A DNA stretch of 64,000 nucleotides from positions 45,448,890 to 45,512,889 of the forward strand of contig JAVMKO010000003.1 in NCBI GenBank assembly GCA_032164245.1, read 5' to 3'. Source of the DNA: Sternotherus odoratus (lineage: Eukaryota > Chordata > Testudines > Kinosternidae). A program made the position numbers and the translations under genes. Under the pieces are notes generated by a model that was given only the letters and a program-made list of their open reading frames with translations, was not told the origin of the DNA and did no database searches. Below are positions 45,318-56,184 of the stretch, in pieces (the stretch's first letter is position 1; the number at the start of each line of letters is the position of its first letter).

Positions 45318-45485
45318 TAAGTTTTGTGGTTATGGCATTGGACTGAGACTCAGGAAATCTGGATACAATTCTCAGCTCTGCTACAGCCTGTTTGACCATA
45401 GTCAAGTCACTTATCTGCCTTTGCCTCAGTTCTCAATCTGTATACTTCCCTACCTCTCACAGGTGTTGTGTAGTACTCTTTTTTT
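45318..45485 (+). mobile_element. MIR-type tRNA-derived SINE
   Basis: ttgtggttatggcattggac (tRNA-like A-box part), 'ctggatacaattctcagctc' (B-box part), then 'tagtcaagtcacttatctgc', 'ctttgcctcagttctcaatc' and 'cctacctctcacaggtgttg'. This is the MIR order on the plus strand. Confidence 0.82.
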
Positions 45486-48400
45486 CTTAAGATAAGGTGG
45501 GTTTTTTAATTTTAAAGGCAACGATTCCACCTGCTGCTAAATCTAACAAATTATTGGTGAGTTAATGTGTTTTATAGAGGCTCTCCAAATATAGTAAGGT
45601 TAAGGGGCATGGAGAACCTAACTAATTAATGCCTATCTTTGTTTTGTTGTCATTAAGTGCATGAGAGAAGTTGTAACAACAGTTGTGGTCTAACTGCACA
45701 GTCACCTGCTGAGATGATTGGCAAGATATCCCATTTATATTTGTTGTATCAAAATATTTTTTTTCTACATTAAGACCAGAATTACATGTATGTGCATCTG
45801 CCTTAAGTGTCAGAAGAAGTTAATCAAGACACGGAACAATAGTAAATGGAGATAACAGAGTAATGAGCTGTGATTTTATTCTAGAGGTACAAATATTGTA
45901 TGCACAATCAGGTACTGTAATAGGATTAAAGTGCCAGAAGAGCTAATACTAATACTGGATCTATTCAGTGGGCTGTAATGAGATTGTTCTCAGCCAGATA
46001 AGCTTTTGCAAAGACCCTGGATTACAAAGAGTAGATGTGTAGTATCAGTTGATTCTTTCAATTCACTGCTTCTCTGTGTCTTAGAGATACATGCTAATCC
46101 TGATTTGCCGTTGAATAACTAGTAAAAAGCTGCTTGTCACATACCTTCAGTGAAGCCTTTGTGGAAGAGATTGAATTTCTACATGTCAGCCCTCTTAAAG
46201 TCTTAATGTATTTCTAAGTATTAGCTCATTGAATAATGTGGTACCAGGTGGCATTCTTGAACATCCTGGTAGAAGAATATGTAGATGATTTTTTCCACTA
46301 AATCTACTTTTCTTCAGTAGCTGTTACTTGATCCTCTTCCTATGTGGATCTCCATAACTGGAGGTTTGCAACATGGCAGACCATTCCATATGAGCCTCTG
46401 CTAATCTCTTTGTGGAAGAACAATTCTTTCGATACACCCAGGATACCACGTCATCCATCCAAGATCATCTTTTTCTGCCTTGTGTTCTTCTGCCATCAGC
46501 TTTCCCTTCCAGTGCCTGTAAACATGCATCGTCTGCTGAACCCCTTAAAATGTGCCCTGCAAAGCAAATTTTTCTTCACAGGGACCTTATAATGCGTCTT
46601 CTGCATGTATGTATATCTATACAACTCACATAGCTCTATTTTGTCTGAGGCAAGGGGTTGGAATATGTATGTGTTTTTATAAGTAGGATATGGCACATAG
46701 ACCTGCAGATAGATCCTTTTTGGGAAATCTGTATAAATAATAAATTAATATTCAGGGCCAAATTTTGACCTGACTTACAGCCCCATGCAACGTTACTGAA
46801 GCCACTGAAGTTCTGCATCAGTTGGGATTCAGGGCAGAGTTTGATCTTGGATTTTAATAGACCAATAGGATAAATGAGAGGAAGTTATGCATTACAAAGC
46901 TATAATGATTTTCTGGTGATATTTATATACTATGTGTGGATTGTGAATTCTCTAGCAATCCCAGATGGCATTTGTTTGCAAAGGATACTTATTTTAGTGC
47001 ATGAATTTTAATCTTCCCTTTACTTCCTTCTCCTGTCACTACACCCTCTATCTTCCATCTTCTCTCACCTTCTCCACCTCTTATACCTCACTGTTGTCTT
47101 CCTCCACCTCTTTGTGATTATTTTTTCTCCTCTATCTCCCCTGGACTTTCCTGTTCTCCTCTGCATACTTACACTCTCCCATTTCCTCTCCTTAGATTCA
47201 ACTCCCCTAGTTCTGACCTTGTTTTAAAATCTCAGGAAGTCTTTTTAATGCTCACTCCTTTTTGTTTTAGTTTTCCTCCACAAAAAAACTTTAATGTAAA
47301 GATAGGATTGTTTCAGTGATTAAATATTAAACTTTAATCAGACTATGTGTCAAGAACATAATTACAAAAAAGCCTAAGCATTAAAATGTCTGCAAGACGA
47401 TTAAGAATTGAGTCATATTTGTAAGATACAGTCCTGCATTGAGGTGATATGACTCCAAGTAGATACCAGGAATATTCAGCCTCAGGGAGGCAGATACAGA
47501 ATGCATCTAAAGCTCCTAGGAGCACAGAGGCTGTGTGATACAGCAGTGTGGGATATTTCTCTCTGATCATCTCTGAAAGCTGGTGTTTTAAGGTGTCTCT
47601 GCTGCTCCTTTCCTGGGTAATAGGGAAGGATCAAGCTTTCTCCTGATCTCAGAGAATACAGCCTTCCAATGCTGTACATTCCAAAACCAAAAAGAAGAGA
47701 TTCAGCTATTGATGCTGTAAGTTACTTTGCATAAAAATTATTTCAGCTTCTATAAAGGAAAGCTATATATATCCTTAATTACAATGAAAAATTACCACAG
47801 GTTTCTAAGCTATTAACATTTAATAAAAACTATTATACCATCCAAAATCACATGAACCTTTGTTTTTACAAATAAAATGCTATTTTTACAATTAAAATGC
47901 ACAGATTTATCACACCTAAAACTCTTGACTTTTAGTGATTTTACTTTTCAACAGCATCTTTTTACTGTCCTGAATGATTTCCCCTTAATTGTGCTTGCAA
48001 GTATACTCTTAAATTGACATAAGCAATTTTTTGTCAGCAGGGACTTCTTTACCGGATGATCTGTTACACATTGCTTTTGTTGTTCTAGGAAACTTAAATG
48101 TGTCCTTGTTTTTAATCCTTAGCAAATTATACTTTATTAGATGCTGCCTAATTATCCCATTTGAACTGCAGACACTTAGAAGTAAGAAAGAAGACATGCA
48201 AGAAACATCAAGTAGATATCTGCTAAATGTATAAACAGCTGACTTCATCACTTTTTAACAAGTACAAGCTTCTGATTATGTAATCATATTAGCTACAATA
48301 ATTGTGAATTAATCAGTAGGACACCTTGAGCGCCTTAAGCTTAGGATCAAAAGCCTGATGAATGAACTTGCCCTTTACATTGAGTTTCAGTTATCTAAGA

Positions 48401-51400
48401 GTTAATTCTTTTATTGTCCATTTGCAGGAAATGGTTATTTGACTTACCACTTATAAAAGTAAAAATGCTGGTTCTGTATGGTTAGAGTTTTCTAGAAAAT
48501 GCATGATTGATGATCTTTTCACTCCATCTGCTGATGGAAGTAACGGGTGATTCAATTTCCTTGTGGAGACATAGTGACCCACTATCTAGCATAATTATTA
48601 TTAAGCAGGAAGCTTTCTGCTTATCTCAGCCTTCTGGTAAAGTCATTTCAAGACTCAAGATAAATAGCAGGGGAGGTTTTTGAAGGTGGTAGGGTTTTTC
48701 CTACACCCCAATTATTTGTTTACTACAGGTTTTGGGGAAACTCTTTCCTTTTGCGCAGTCTGAGGCCATTTTTATTACCGTTGAGGGTAATTAATGCCAG
48801 ATGATAGGACACTTGCCTAACTGAACACAAACAGTTCTGTGCTTTTAATGTTTTTGTTGTTTTTGGCCAACCAGCTACAACAGACAGTTGTTGTTTTATC
48901 TACTGCAAACATCAGCTCGGATAACTGCCAAGACCTACAGCATCTTAATAGACACTGTCACTGTAATCTTGTGGTTGCAATATAAATATTGTGTAAACAT
49001 CACATGTTGAATTGCCTTCCTAGTGAAACTGGAGTGCTCTAGTGACGGACAGCAGGAGTCAAAAAAGGGGATGCAGCCAGCCTTCTCCCCACTGCTCCTG
49101 AAGCATGGGCCAGTCTTGACTAACTACTTCCCCTAAGAGCTGGCCCTCTTCTGTCAACAGTGCTCTGAGGATTGGCTTATAGAGCACAGACTCTGTGCTG
49201 GCAGCACTGCAGCATGATGCTGCAAGTCACTGTCTTCTGGAATCTGATCTATAGCACTTGGGATTTAGTTTTGCTGATATGAACTCATCCATTTGGGCTA
49301 GTCTGTATATTCGGCATGACAATATAATTGATCCCTAAAGACCCAAACGTTCAGGAGATGTTATATTGCGATATCGAAGTACGGATGGAAGTACTGTATT
49401 TGGTGTTTTATGAAAAATCAAGTTTTGATGCATTTAATACAGGTAGTAAAAAAAAAACCATTTGCCATAAATCAATAACTTTATTATACAAAAAATAAAT
49501 TATATACTATTATTTGTATCAGTGAACAATGTTGTCCATTCATTTTTTAATTGGCATATGTGCCTTAAAATCTTGTTGACTCTCCACTTCCACCTAATCC
49601 TGCCCCACACACGAACAGATTTTTTTACTTCAAATGGCTGGTTTATTTTTGTTATAAATGGCATAGCATAATAAATGTGATTCCTATAAACTCATGTATA
49701 AAACCTATAAGTAACTTGGCCCTGGTGCTAATAACAGAGAGAGCATGGACAAAAATATATTTCATTATTGAACCAATGGCAGTAATCATGGGGATAAAAA
49801 ATACAGCCCATTCTTAATTCATGGGATATGATAATTCTACTCCCTCTTCAAAAAAGTGAGTTTCACTGGAGAAGCAGGACTGCAGATCCCCTCAAGTATC
49901 AGCAAGTGTACACTGTTCTACCCCCTTCCTTCCACTCACATAAATGTGAAATTAGTGTCAAAGGAAATTAAGGTACACTGCATGAAAGTGTGGCCCAATT
50001 GAAGTAAATGTCAAAACCCCATTGACTTCAGTAGGCCCATTATTTCACCCAGTATATCTGAAAATGGAAGTGCTTGAATGAAAGAAGCGATGTATCTTCT
50101 CAAAAGTGGAAAGTTTCAAAGTTCTGCATGTCAGTCCATCAAACACAAGGGGTTAGCTGCATGCCAGATGTTTCCTTAGTGCAGATACACTTGCTGGAAT
50201 GTCCCATAGCAGTCTCCTCCATTAGTAGAAAGTTCTCTGCCTAGTTGTGATTTTACACATCTTTCATCCTGCCAGAGATCTAAATATAAAATACCTCACT
50301 CAGAGACACCGCATAGATTTGTGACACATATTAGAGGACTCTGTAGATCCATAAATGAATGAATGAATGAATTACATGCTTGCATGTATAGAGATTTCAT
50401 TCCTTGTGATAACTGTAACTTTCATTTTATAAACAAACTCATTATAATTATTGATGTAAATTAGAAACATTCTTCTTTGCATTTGACTGTTTCAGGCCCT
50501 CACATGCAAGACCACAGCTGAATGACAATTGCTCATGTCAGAAATGTGTGAAGGGACTTTTTTGAAACATGTGGCATGCCACTGTTAGTGAATTGAAAAG
50601 CATGGCACACCTTGATTTTTCTGCTCAGGCATGCATTACACAGACCAAAATGCTTGACAAAAAAATGCTTTCAATATATGACATGTCCCATGCCATGAAC
50701 CTCTGCCACATTAACAAACAGCATAAGGATATTGGTGGCAGAAAATCATCTGTTGCATGTGGTAAACAAAAGATTAGAAAGCCATCTGATGGACTGGCCA
50801 AAAACAGGTAGAAAAACGTTGTGTGGACATGGCTATTAATTGAACATTCACGATAATTTGCAGAAACATGGAGATGCATAGATCTACTTAGACAAACAGT
50901 AACGTGGGGTACCCTCTGCTGCCCTTATGGCACCCAGTGATACTAGGTTTAGGTTGTTTTGTTTGTTTTTATTTGTTTTCTCTAGTGCTTTTTCCCTCAA
51001 CAAAATCCAGATGGTCACCTCTATACATTATGAACAACTGGAAAATTTCACATAGGCTAGTGACTCCCATGAATGCAACATACCTCTTCCAGAGAACAGC
51101 TGCCAATAAGTGGTATTTTTATAGGCATATGTCACATTTGCTATTTGCCTCTGTTGTGATGGTTAATGATCTTTGAATGGCTGGAGAAATAGCATTCCAA
51201 TAAAAACCTTAGAGCTCGACTTCATTATGTACTATATGAAATAAATGTTTACTAGAAGTATATCTGAAGCTCACATATCATTATAACATATTCTACAGTA
51301 GTTAAATAATTTACTCTGTATAACTCCCTTGTATAGGTTTACTCTCGTAAGAATTTGACCTGGTACATGACTGTTTCTTGTTTTGCAATACAGTACTGGC

Positions 51401-51602
51401 TGCTAGAGGTAATTTTATTGTAAACAGAACTTGATTGATTGAACATTGTTACTAGTTGTTAATACCATCTACTTATACATTCTTGACATTGGACAAGGAG
51501 TGCTATAGGCCATGGGAGAGAAAATCACTCTTTACACATTCAAGTTCCCCCTCCCTCCCACCTACCTCTTGCTTTCCATCTTTTTATTACACTAAGAATG
51601 TC
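45486..51602. other. Long unique-looking region, no gene recognised
   Basis: About 6.1 kb. Small items within it: a pyrimidine-rich tract at about 47010-47205, an atga simple repeat near 50355-50372, and possible old repeat phrases at 46745-46850 and 49975-50050 ('ccccattgacttcagtaggc'). Open frames are 84 codons or shorter except one of 90 (50904-51176), and none shows a domain. Confidence 0.4.
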
Positions 51603-51775
51603 ATAGAATATCAGGAAGGGACCTCAGGAGGTCATCTAGTCTAATCCCCTGCTCAAAGCAGGACCAAACCCTAACTAAATCATCCAACAGATTTTTGCCC
51701 CATATCCCGAAATGGCCCCCTCAAGGATTGAACTCACAACCCTGGGTTTAGCTATTCCACTCCCTCAAAGAAGTT
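51603..51775 (-). mobile_element. CR1-type LINE 3' end
   Basis: tcatagaatatcaggaaggg, then acctcaggaggtcatctagt and cccctgctcaaagcaggacc is the reverse complement of the CR1 end seen on the plus strand at 6700-6780. The remaining 100 bases show the same subfamily to the 'accctgggtttagc' phrase. Confidence 0.9.
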
Positions 51776-52564
51776 AAATTGATACTGAATGTAAAACATG
51801 CTGGGTATTTGTTCTGCATTCTTCATTCTGACAAGACACGAGAGGAAGAAATAAAAGGAAAGGGAGAGATCCAACACCGTTTGATCAATTCTTGTATTTT
51901 GGCTCAAGTTGCATGTTTGTAAATGGCAATTTAAAATTGAAGCTTAGTGACTTATGAGGGAGACTTCATTCTTTATTGGCTGCTAGTTCACCTATTATCT
52001 TTGTGGTTTGTTATTTTTTGAAAAAGGTTAATGCTTGTAGCAACTAGCTGGACATAATCTTTTTCTTTCTGATGGGCACACAAATTCCTATCTGTCAGCT
52101 CTACGAAACAGACATTTATTATACAATTATAGAAAGCAATGGACAAGTTTGCTTTCACTAATCCAGAATCACTGGTGATTCCCAGTAACTAGCCAAATTA
52201 AAAATATATCTGAACACTGAGAGATCACTGATGGAAATTTTCATCCAAAGATTGGAAATGAATCAGATTGGAAGTGAATCCGTGATCTGATAATGACCCT
52301 TTTTTATCCTTAAAGGGTGAGCTTTTCAGATGTGCCTAAGTGATTTAGGAGCACAAATTCAACTGGAAATCAGTGAGACTTGTCCTGTTGAAAACCTGTT
52401 TTTATGTCACGTACAATTTCAACCATATGATTCATCCCTCCATGACTATTCAAAGACATTTCTACACAACATTTACTATTTTTTTAAAAAAAGTGGCACC
52501 TAATGCACCTAAAAGTGGCACCCTTCTTTAGTTTTAAAAATAATTCTACTGTTTAGCACTTAAG
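51776..52564. other. No feature recognised; 52300-52400 possible old repeat
   Basis: 'gagcttttcagatgtgccta' through 'aaatcagtgagacttgtcct' resembles a decayed amniote repeat. Nothing else seen. Confidence 0.25.
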
Positions 52565-52785
52565 ATATATAGCATGTATCATCTTCAAGACACTTTTTCC
52601 CATATAAACTAATTAATTTTCACATCACTACTGAGAGGCAGGTAACTAAGGACTATTTATCCTCACTTTACATAGGGGAAGTTGCAGCAGAAAAGTTAGG
52701 TGATCTTCCCAAGGCCACAGAACTAATTTGTGTTAGTTCTATGTAGGAGTCCTCAGGTCTTAGTCCTATGCTCTAATAGTATGTG
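52565..52785 (-). mobile_element. MIR-type tRNA-derived SINE
   Basis: Reverse complement order of MIR: 'aagacactttttcccatata', 'tatttatcctcactttacat', 'gtgatcttcccaaggccaca', 'taggagtcctcaggtcttag', 'tcctatgctctaatag'. Confidence 0.75.
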
Positions 52786-53519
52786 TCCCTCTTGAACTCT
52801 TTTAAATCTGTTGCTCCAGTGAAACTGGAATTATGTAATGATTTCAAACCAGTTATGAATAGGAGTATTTTTACATACACGTCTCTATCAGTTTTTCGGA
52901 TTGAGATTCTCTACATGTCAACATTATCAGATATCATTATTCAGAAACTTTTTTTCCCTATTTTAGAAACTCCATTTCCTGTTTAGATTTTTCTTAGTTT
53001 TTGTTGGGTTTTTTTATTATTATCATATATGCAAACATCTACTAATGATAAAGGCCATAACCACAGATGCTCTGCATCCATTTTGCACCACTCTGCATGG
53101 TTCTCCTACAGTCGCTTACTTAGCTGCTTGAAGAACTGCTTGAATGGAAGAGTTGTCAGATGGCACAGAGCAACTACAGAGACTCCTATACTACTCTGTC
53201 CCAAGCCCTGGTACAGGAGGCATGGCTGGTAAAAGGGGGTGTGACCTTGATGTCCTCGATCTCTTGGGGCCTATGGCAGCCAGTACAATTTACAACAGCT
53301 TGCAGGATGATCTCATCTCAGCAAGGACCCGAATCAATACTGATCTGAAGACTGAATGGCGGAAGTGGCACCTTTGTATACCTTTCCTGTGCTGCACTAT
53401 GTGCTCATCAGTAACTTCTCAGGGTCTGGCCCTAAGAGTTCCACATGGCTATTTTTAGGTCCTAGAACTACTAATTTGTAACTGAGCACAGTACCTGCTG
53501 ATGAACTGAGTCTGGGTAT
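52786..53519. other. No feature recognised
   Basis: A 104-codon frame at 53144-53458 has no domain; the GC-richer block there may be an old repeat. Confidence 0.3.
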
Positions 53520-53660
53520 GGCTGTGGTCTCTAACCTTTTCATGCCCAAGATCACTTTTTGAATTTAAGGCCAACCCAGGATCTACCCCACCCTTTTCCT
53601 GAGGCCCCACCCCTCTCCAAAAGCCCCACCCTGCTCACTCCATTCCCCCCTTCTCTCCAT
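53520..53660 (+). mobile_element. hAT element left-end fragment
   Basis: tggctgtggtctctaacctt, then 'gatcactttttgaatttaag' and CCCCACCC-type repeats. This is a hAT-type terminal sequence (cagtggtctctaacc type); no right end follows. Confidence 0.55.
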
Positions 53661-54119
53661 GAGAGGTAAAGTGTGCATTTCTTATTGGAAGTCATAAAAT
53701 TGTTAGGGGGGGGGGGGAATGGAAAAATGATTTGTTTCTCCCTCTCTTCCTCTGCTAATAATCATTTTATTATTTAGCATTTGTTCATTAGTGTCCTTTT
53801 CTGCTGGAGAAGCTTAGGAAATGTGAAGTATTTTTAAAAGGCTAATTAATACACACTGCCTAATTATTGACATAGAAAACAGAACTGTCATTGGGGACTG
53901 TCATGGAAAACTAATTTTAGCCTGTATAGATTTATATGCTGTAGCTGCACACTCCCAGATAAGTAATAAAATAAGGCATATGATGCATGCCTTATATTTC
54001 TCAGGAGCAAGGGCCACTACATTTGAGGTCAAGCATCTTATAGCTTAATTCTGAGAACAAAGTAAAATCTCTGCCTGTAGTACAGCAGGTAGATATAAAA
54101 ATTAAAAACAGAAAAAAAC
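53661..54119. other. No feature recognised
   Basis: Includes a run of eleven or more G at about 53706-53717. Confidence 0.35.
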
Positions 54120-54525
54120 CCTTTTAAATAGAGAAAGTAGGGAATTTTCTGATGAAACAGGTTTTCATTGGAAAATACCAATTCATCAAAACCAAACTGT
54201 TGTGGAGAAACTATTAGATTTCAACAAACCCCCGTTAGAAGCCAGCCGGCTTTCCTGGCTGGCTGATGGGGACTACTCTGAGAGTTGTAGAAGACCCTGG
54301 CGATTCCAGAGCTTCCAGGCTTCCTGCTCTGGAGATGGAAGACTGGAAATCCTGGGGTTGTTGTGGCTTCCAGGCTCTTTGCTGTGGAGGCAGGAATCCT
54401 GGAGGAGGCTCCTGGCTCTGCACCAGTCAATTAGGGCTGATGGGGAACTGGAAGCCTCGGAGCTTGGGCGCCCAGGCTCAATTTCATTGCAGTTTTCTGA
54501 ATGAAACATTTTGATTATTCCGAAA
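54120..54525. repeat. Unclassified repeat with A/T-rich ends and GC-rich centre
   Basis: A/T-rich left part ('aggttttcattggaaaatac') and right part ('ttttctgaatgaaacatttt') surround a GC-rich centre with repeated 'cttccaggct' and 'ctggctggctgatgggg'. The right part 'ctcaatttcattgcagtttt' recurs at 63973-63995. Overlapping frames of up to 100 codons on both strands are incidental. Confidence 0.5.
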
Positions 54526-54648
54526 CAAATATTGTTTGGATTTTCTCTTCCGTGGGCATTTTTACACTCTTCCTTTTTAAAAGGGATGGTTTATTTTCTC
54601 CTCAGAATTTCCTGTGAATCAGAAATTTCTACATTCAACAAGCAATGG

Positions 54649-54672
54649 ACCCCCCCACCACCACCACCACTT
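54649..54672 (+). repeat. (CCA)n simple repeat
   Basis: Run of C followed by about six cca/acc units. Confidence 0.85.
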
Positions 54673-55171
54673 ATCTTGGGATGCTATTCTACAGCTCAGT
54701 AGATTTCACTGTTCTCCTGATAGTCATATTAAATGTATTTATTTACCCATTATTGCTTTCATATTATTCCTATTACCCTTTGCACCTCCCTAAACAATTG
54801 TTCTCCCTTTTTAATGTTCACACACAAAATTCTTGTTGCTGTTAATATATCATCTCTTAGTTGGTTAGCCAGACTATACAGATTTAGTTCATTTTATCCT
54901 TCCTTGTAAGCATTCTCCCCAGACACTTGATCATATTTGTTGTTTTTCTCTGAATGCCCTGCAGTTTGTCCACCGCTTTATTGTATTATTGTGCTTAGAG
55001 GTGAACACAGTATTCCTGCATCCAACAATTTATCTCAACAGCTTTGTATATAGAGGCATCATCACCTCACTGGCCTGTGAGGGGTTGACTGCTCAATTTA
55101 GCCTCTAACTGATGAGATTTGGTTTTATTTTATGCCATATAACACTTCACGTTGCTGTCCACTGTCACACT

Positions 55172-55464
55172 AAGGGTATGTCTTCACTACCCGCCGGATC
55201 GGCGGGTAGCGATCGATCTTCTGGCGATCGATTTCTTGCATCTTGTGAAGACGCGAGAAATCGATTGCTCGCGGCGCCCCCGTCGACTCCGGGAGGCGCA
55301 AGCTGGAGTCGACGGGGGAAAGCGCCGCTGACCGCCACTGCCGTGGAGACGAGTGGTAAGTCGGCTGCAGATACGCAAACTTCAGCTACGTGATTCACGT
55401 AGCTGAAGTTGCATATCTGCAGTCGATCCTCTCCCCCTTCCCCCTGTAGTGGAGACCAGCCCTT
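55172..55464. mobile_element. Harbinger-like MITE with large palindromes
   Basis: Inverted ends aagggtatgtcttcactacc and aagggctggtctccactaca (right end reverse complemented). CpG-rich interior with several palindromes: two copies of cgatcgat, gtcgactccggg against gagtcgac, and an almost uninterrupted one centred at 55394. The CpG content is high for a dead repeat here, which suggests a young copy. It is inserted in a CR1. Confidence 0.85.
55378..55410. repeat. Perfect palindrome, 16-bp arms
   Basis: aacttcagctacgtga, one base t, then tcacgtagctgaagtt. With a one-base slip the pairing extends outward to ctgcag on both sides (about 55366-55423). Confidence 0.95.
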
Positions 55465-55883
55465 GGTCTCTATTTTTGACATTGCTGCTTTCAAAGTACT
55501 GGTGCTGGTTTCTCGTAAAATATGTGTTGTAGTTTTCCATCTTAACTTGCCTTTGTCAATGTCAATCACCATTTCGTTGCTTTCTGCTGATGTCTCTTGC
55601 TCACTTTATGTTATTTCTCTGTCCTTGCTGCTCTTCCAATTTACTATAATCTATGAAATTCATCAATGTACTCTTTATTTCTTCTTCCCTATCATTTATG
55701 ATAGAGATGCCACAGGTCCACAGCTTTTGTATGTCAGCTATCTGCTGGCATATTGCTAGTCAGATATTACACACTAGTAACAAACCTAGTATTAATGGAG
55801 GTACAACTTGAGCAGGCTACTAATGTTTTGATCTTGTTTTGATGGCATGAATATTAACTATCCTGGTGGATGACAGCTGCATA

Positions 55884-56176
55884 CAGGGCCGGCTCCAGGC
55901 ACCAGTGATCCAAGCGCATGCCTGGGGCAGCAAGCCGTGGGGGGTGGCCTGACATTCGCTCTCAGGGCGGCAGCCAGGCTGTCTTCAGCGGTAATGCCTG
56001 TGAGAGGTCTGCGGTTGCAGCAGATTCAGCAGCATTTCGGCGGCGGAGACAACGAGGTCCCAGGACCCATGAACCTCCCACAGAAACGCCACCGAAACCG
56101 CGGTACACCGGACCACCCGCAGGCGTGCCACGGAACTTCCACGCTTGGGGCAGCAGAAACCTTAGAGCCGCCCCTG
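55884..56176. mobile_element. hAT non-autonomous element
   Basis: Left end cagggccggctccaggcacc; right end reverse complement caggggcggctctaaggttt. The exact 8-bp duplication gctgcata lies at 55876-55883 and 56177-56184. The interior is GC-rich with 'ggcggcagccaggctg' and 'gcatttcggcggcgg'. Frames of up to 101 codons across it are incidental. Confidence 0.95.
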
Positions 56177-56184
56177 GCTGCATA

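Larger units (their letters stand above)
54870..55730 (-). mobile_element. CR1-type LINE, decayed, split by a Harbinger-like MITE
   Basis: The left piece (to 55171) contains CR1 phrases in reverse complement: 'gccctgcagtttgtccaccg', 'gaacacagtattcctgcatc', 'gtatatagaggcatcatcac', 'cacttcacgttgctgtccac'. After the MITE the sequence goes on with 'attgctgctttcaaagtact' and 'gtagttttccatcttaactt', which fit the next part of the same element. The right limit is approximate. Confidence 0.55.

Noticed and set aside
54202..54514. Frames of 62-100 codons on both strands
   Set aside because: They overlap one another across a repeat with a GC-rich core; none has a recognisable domain.
55112..55572. Frames of 93 and 135 codons
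   Set aside because: They span the palindromic Harbinger-like MITE and its CR1 flanks; the translation reflects palindromic CpG-rich DNA.
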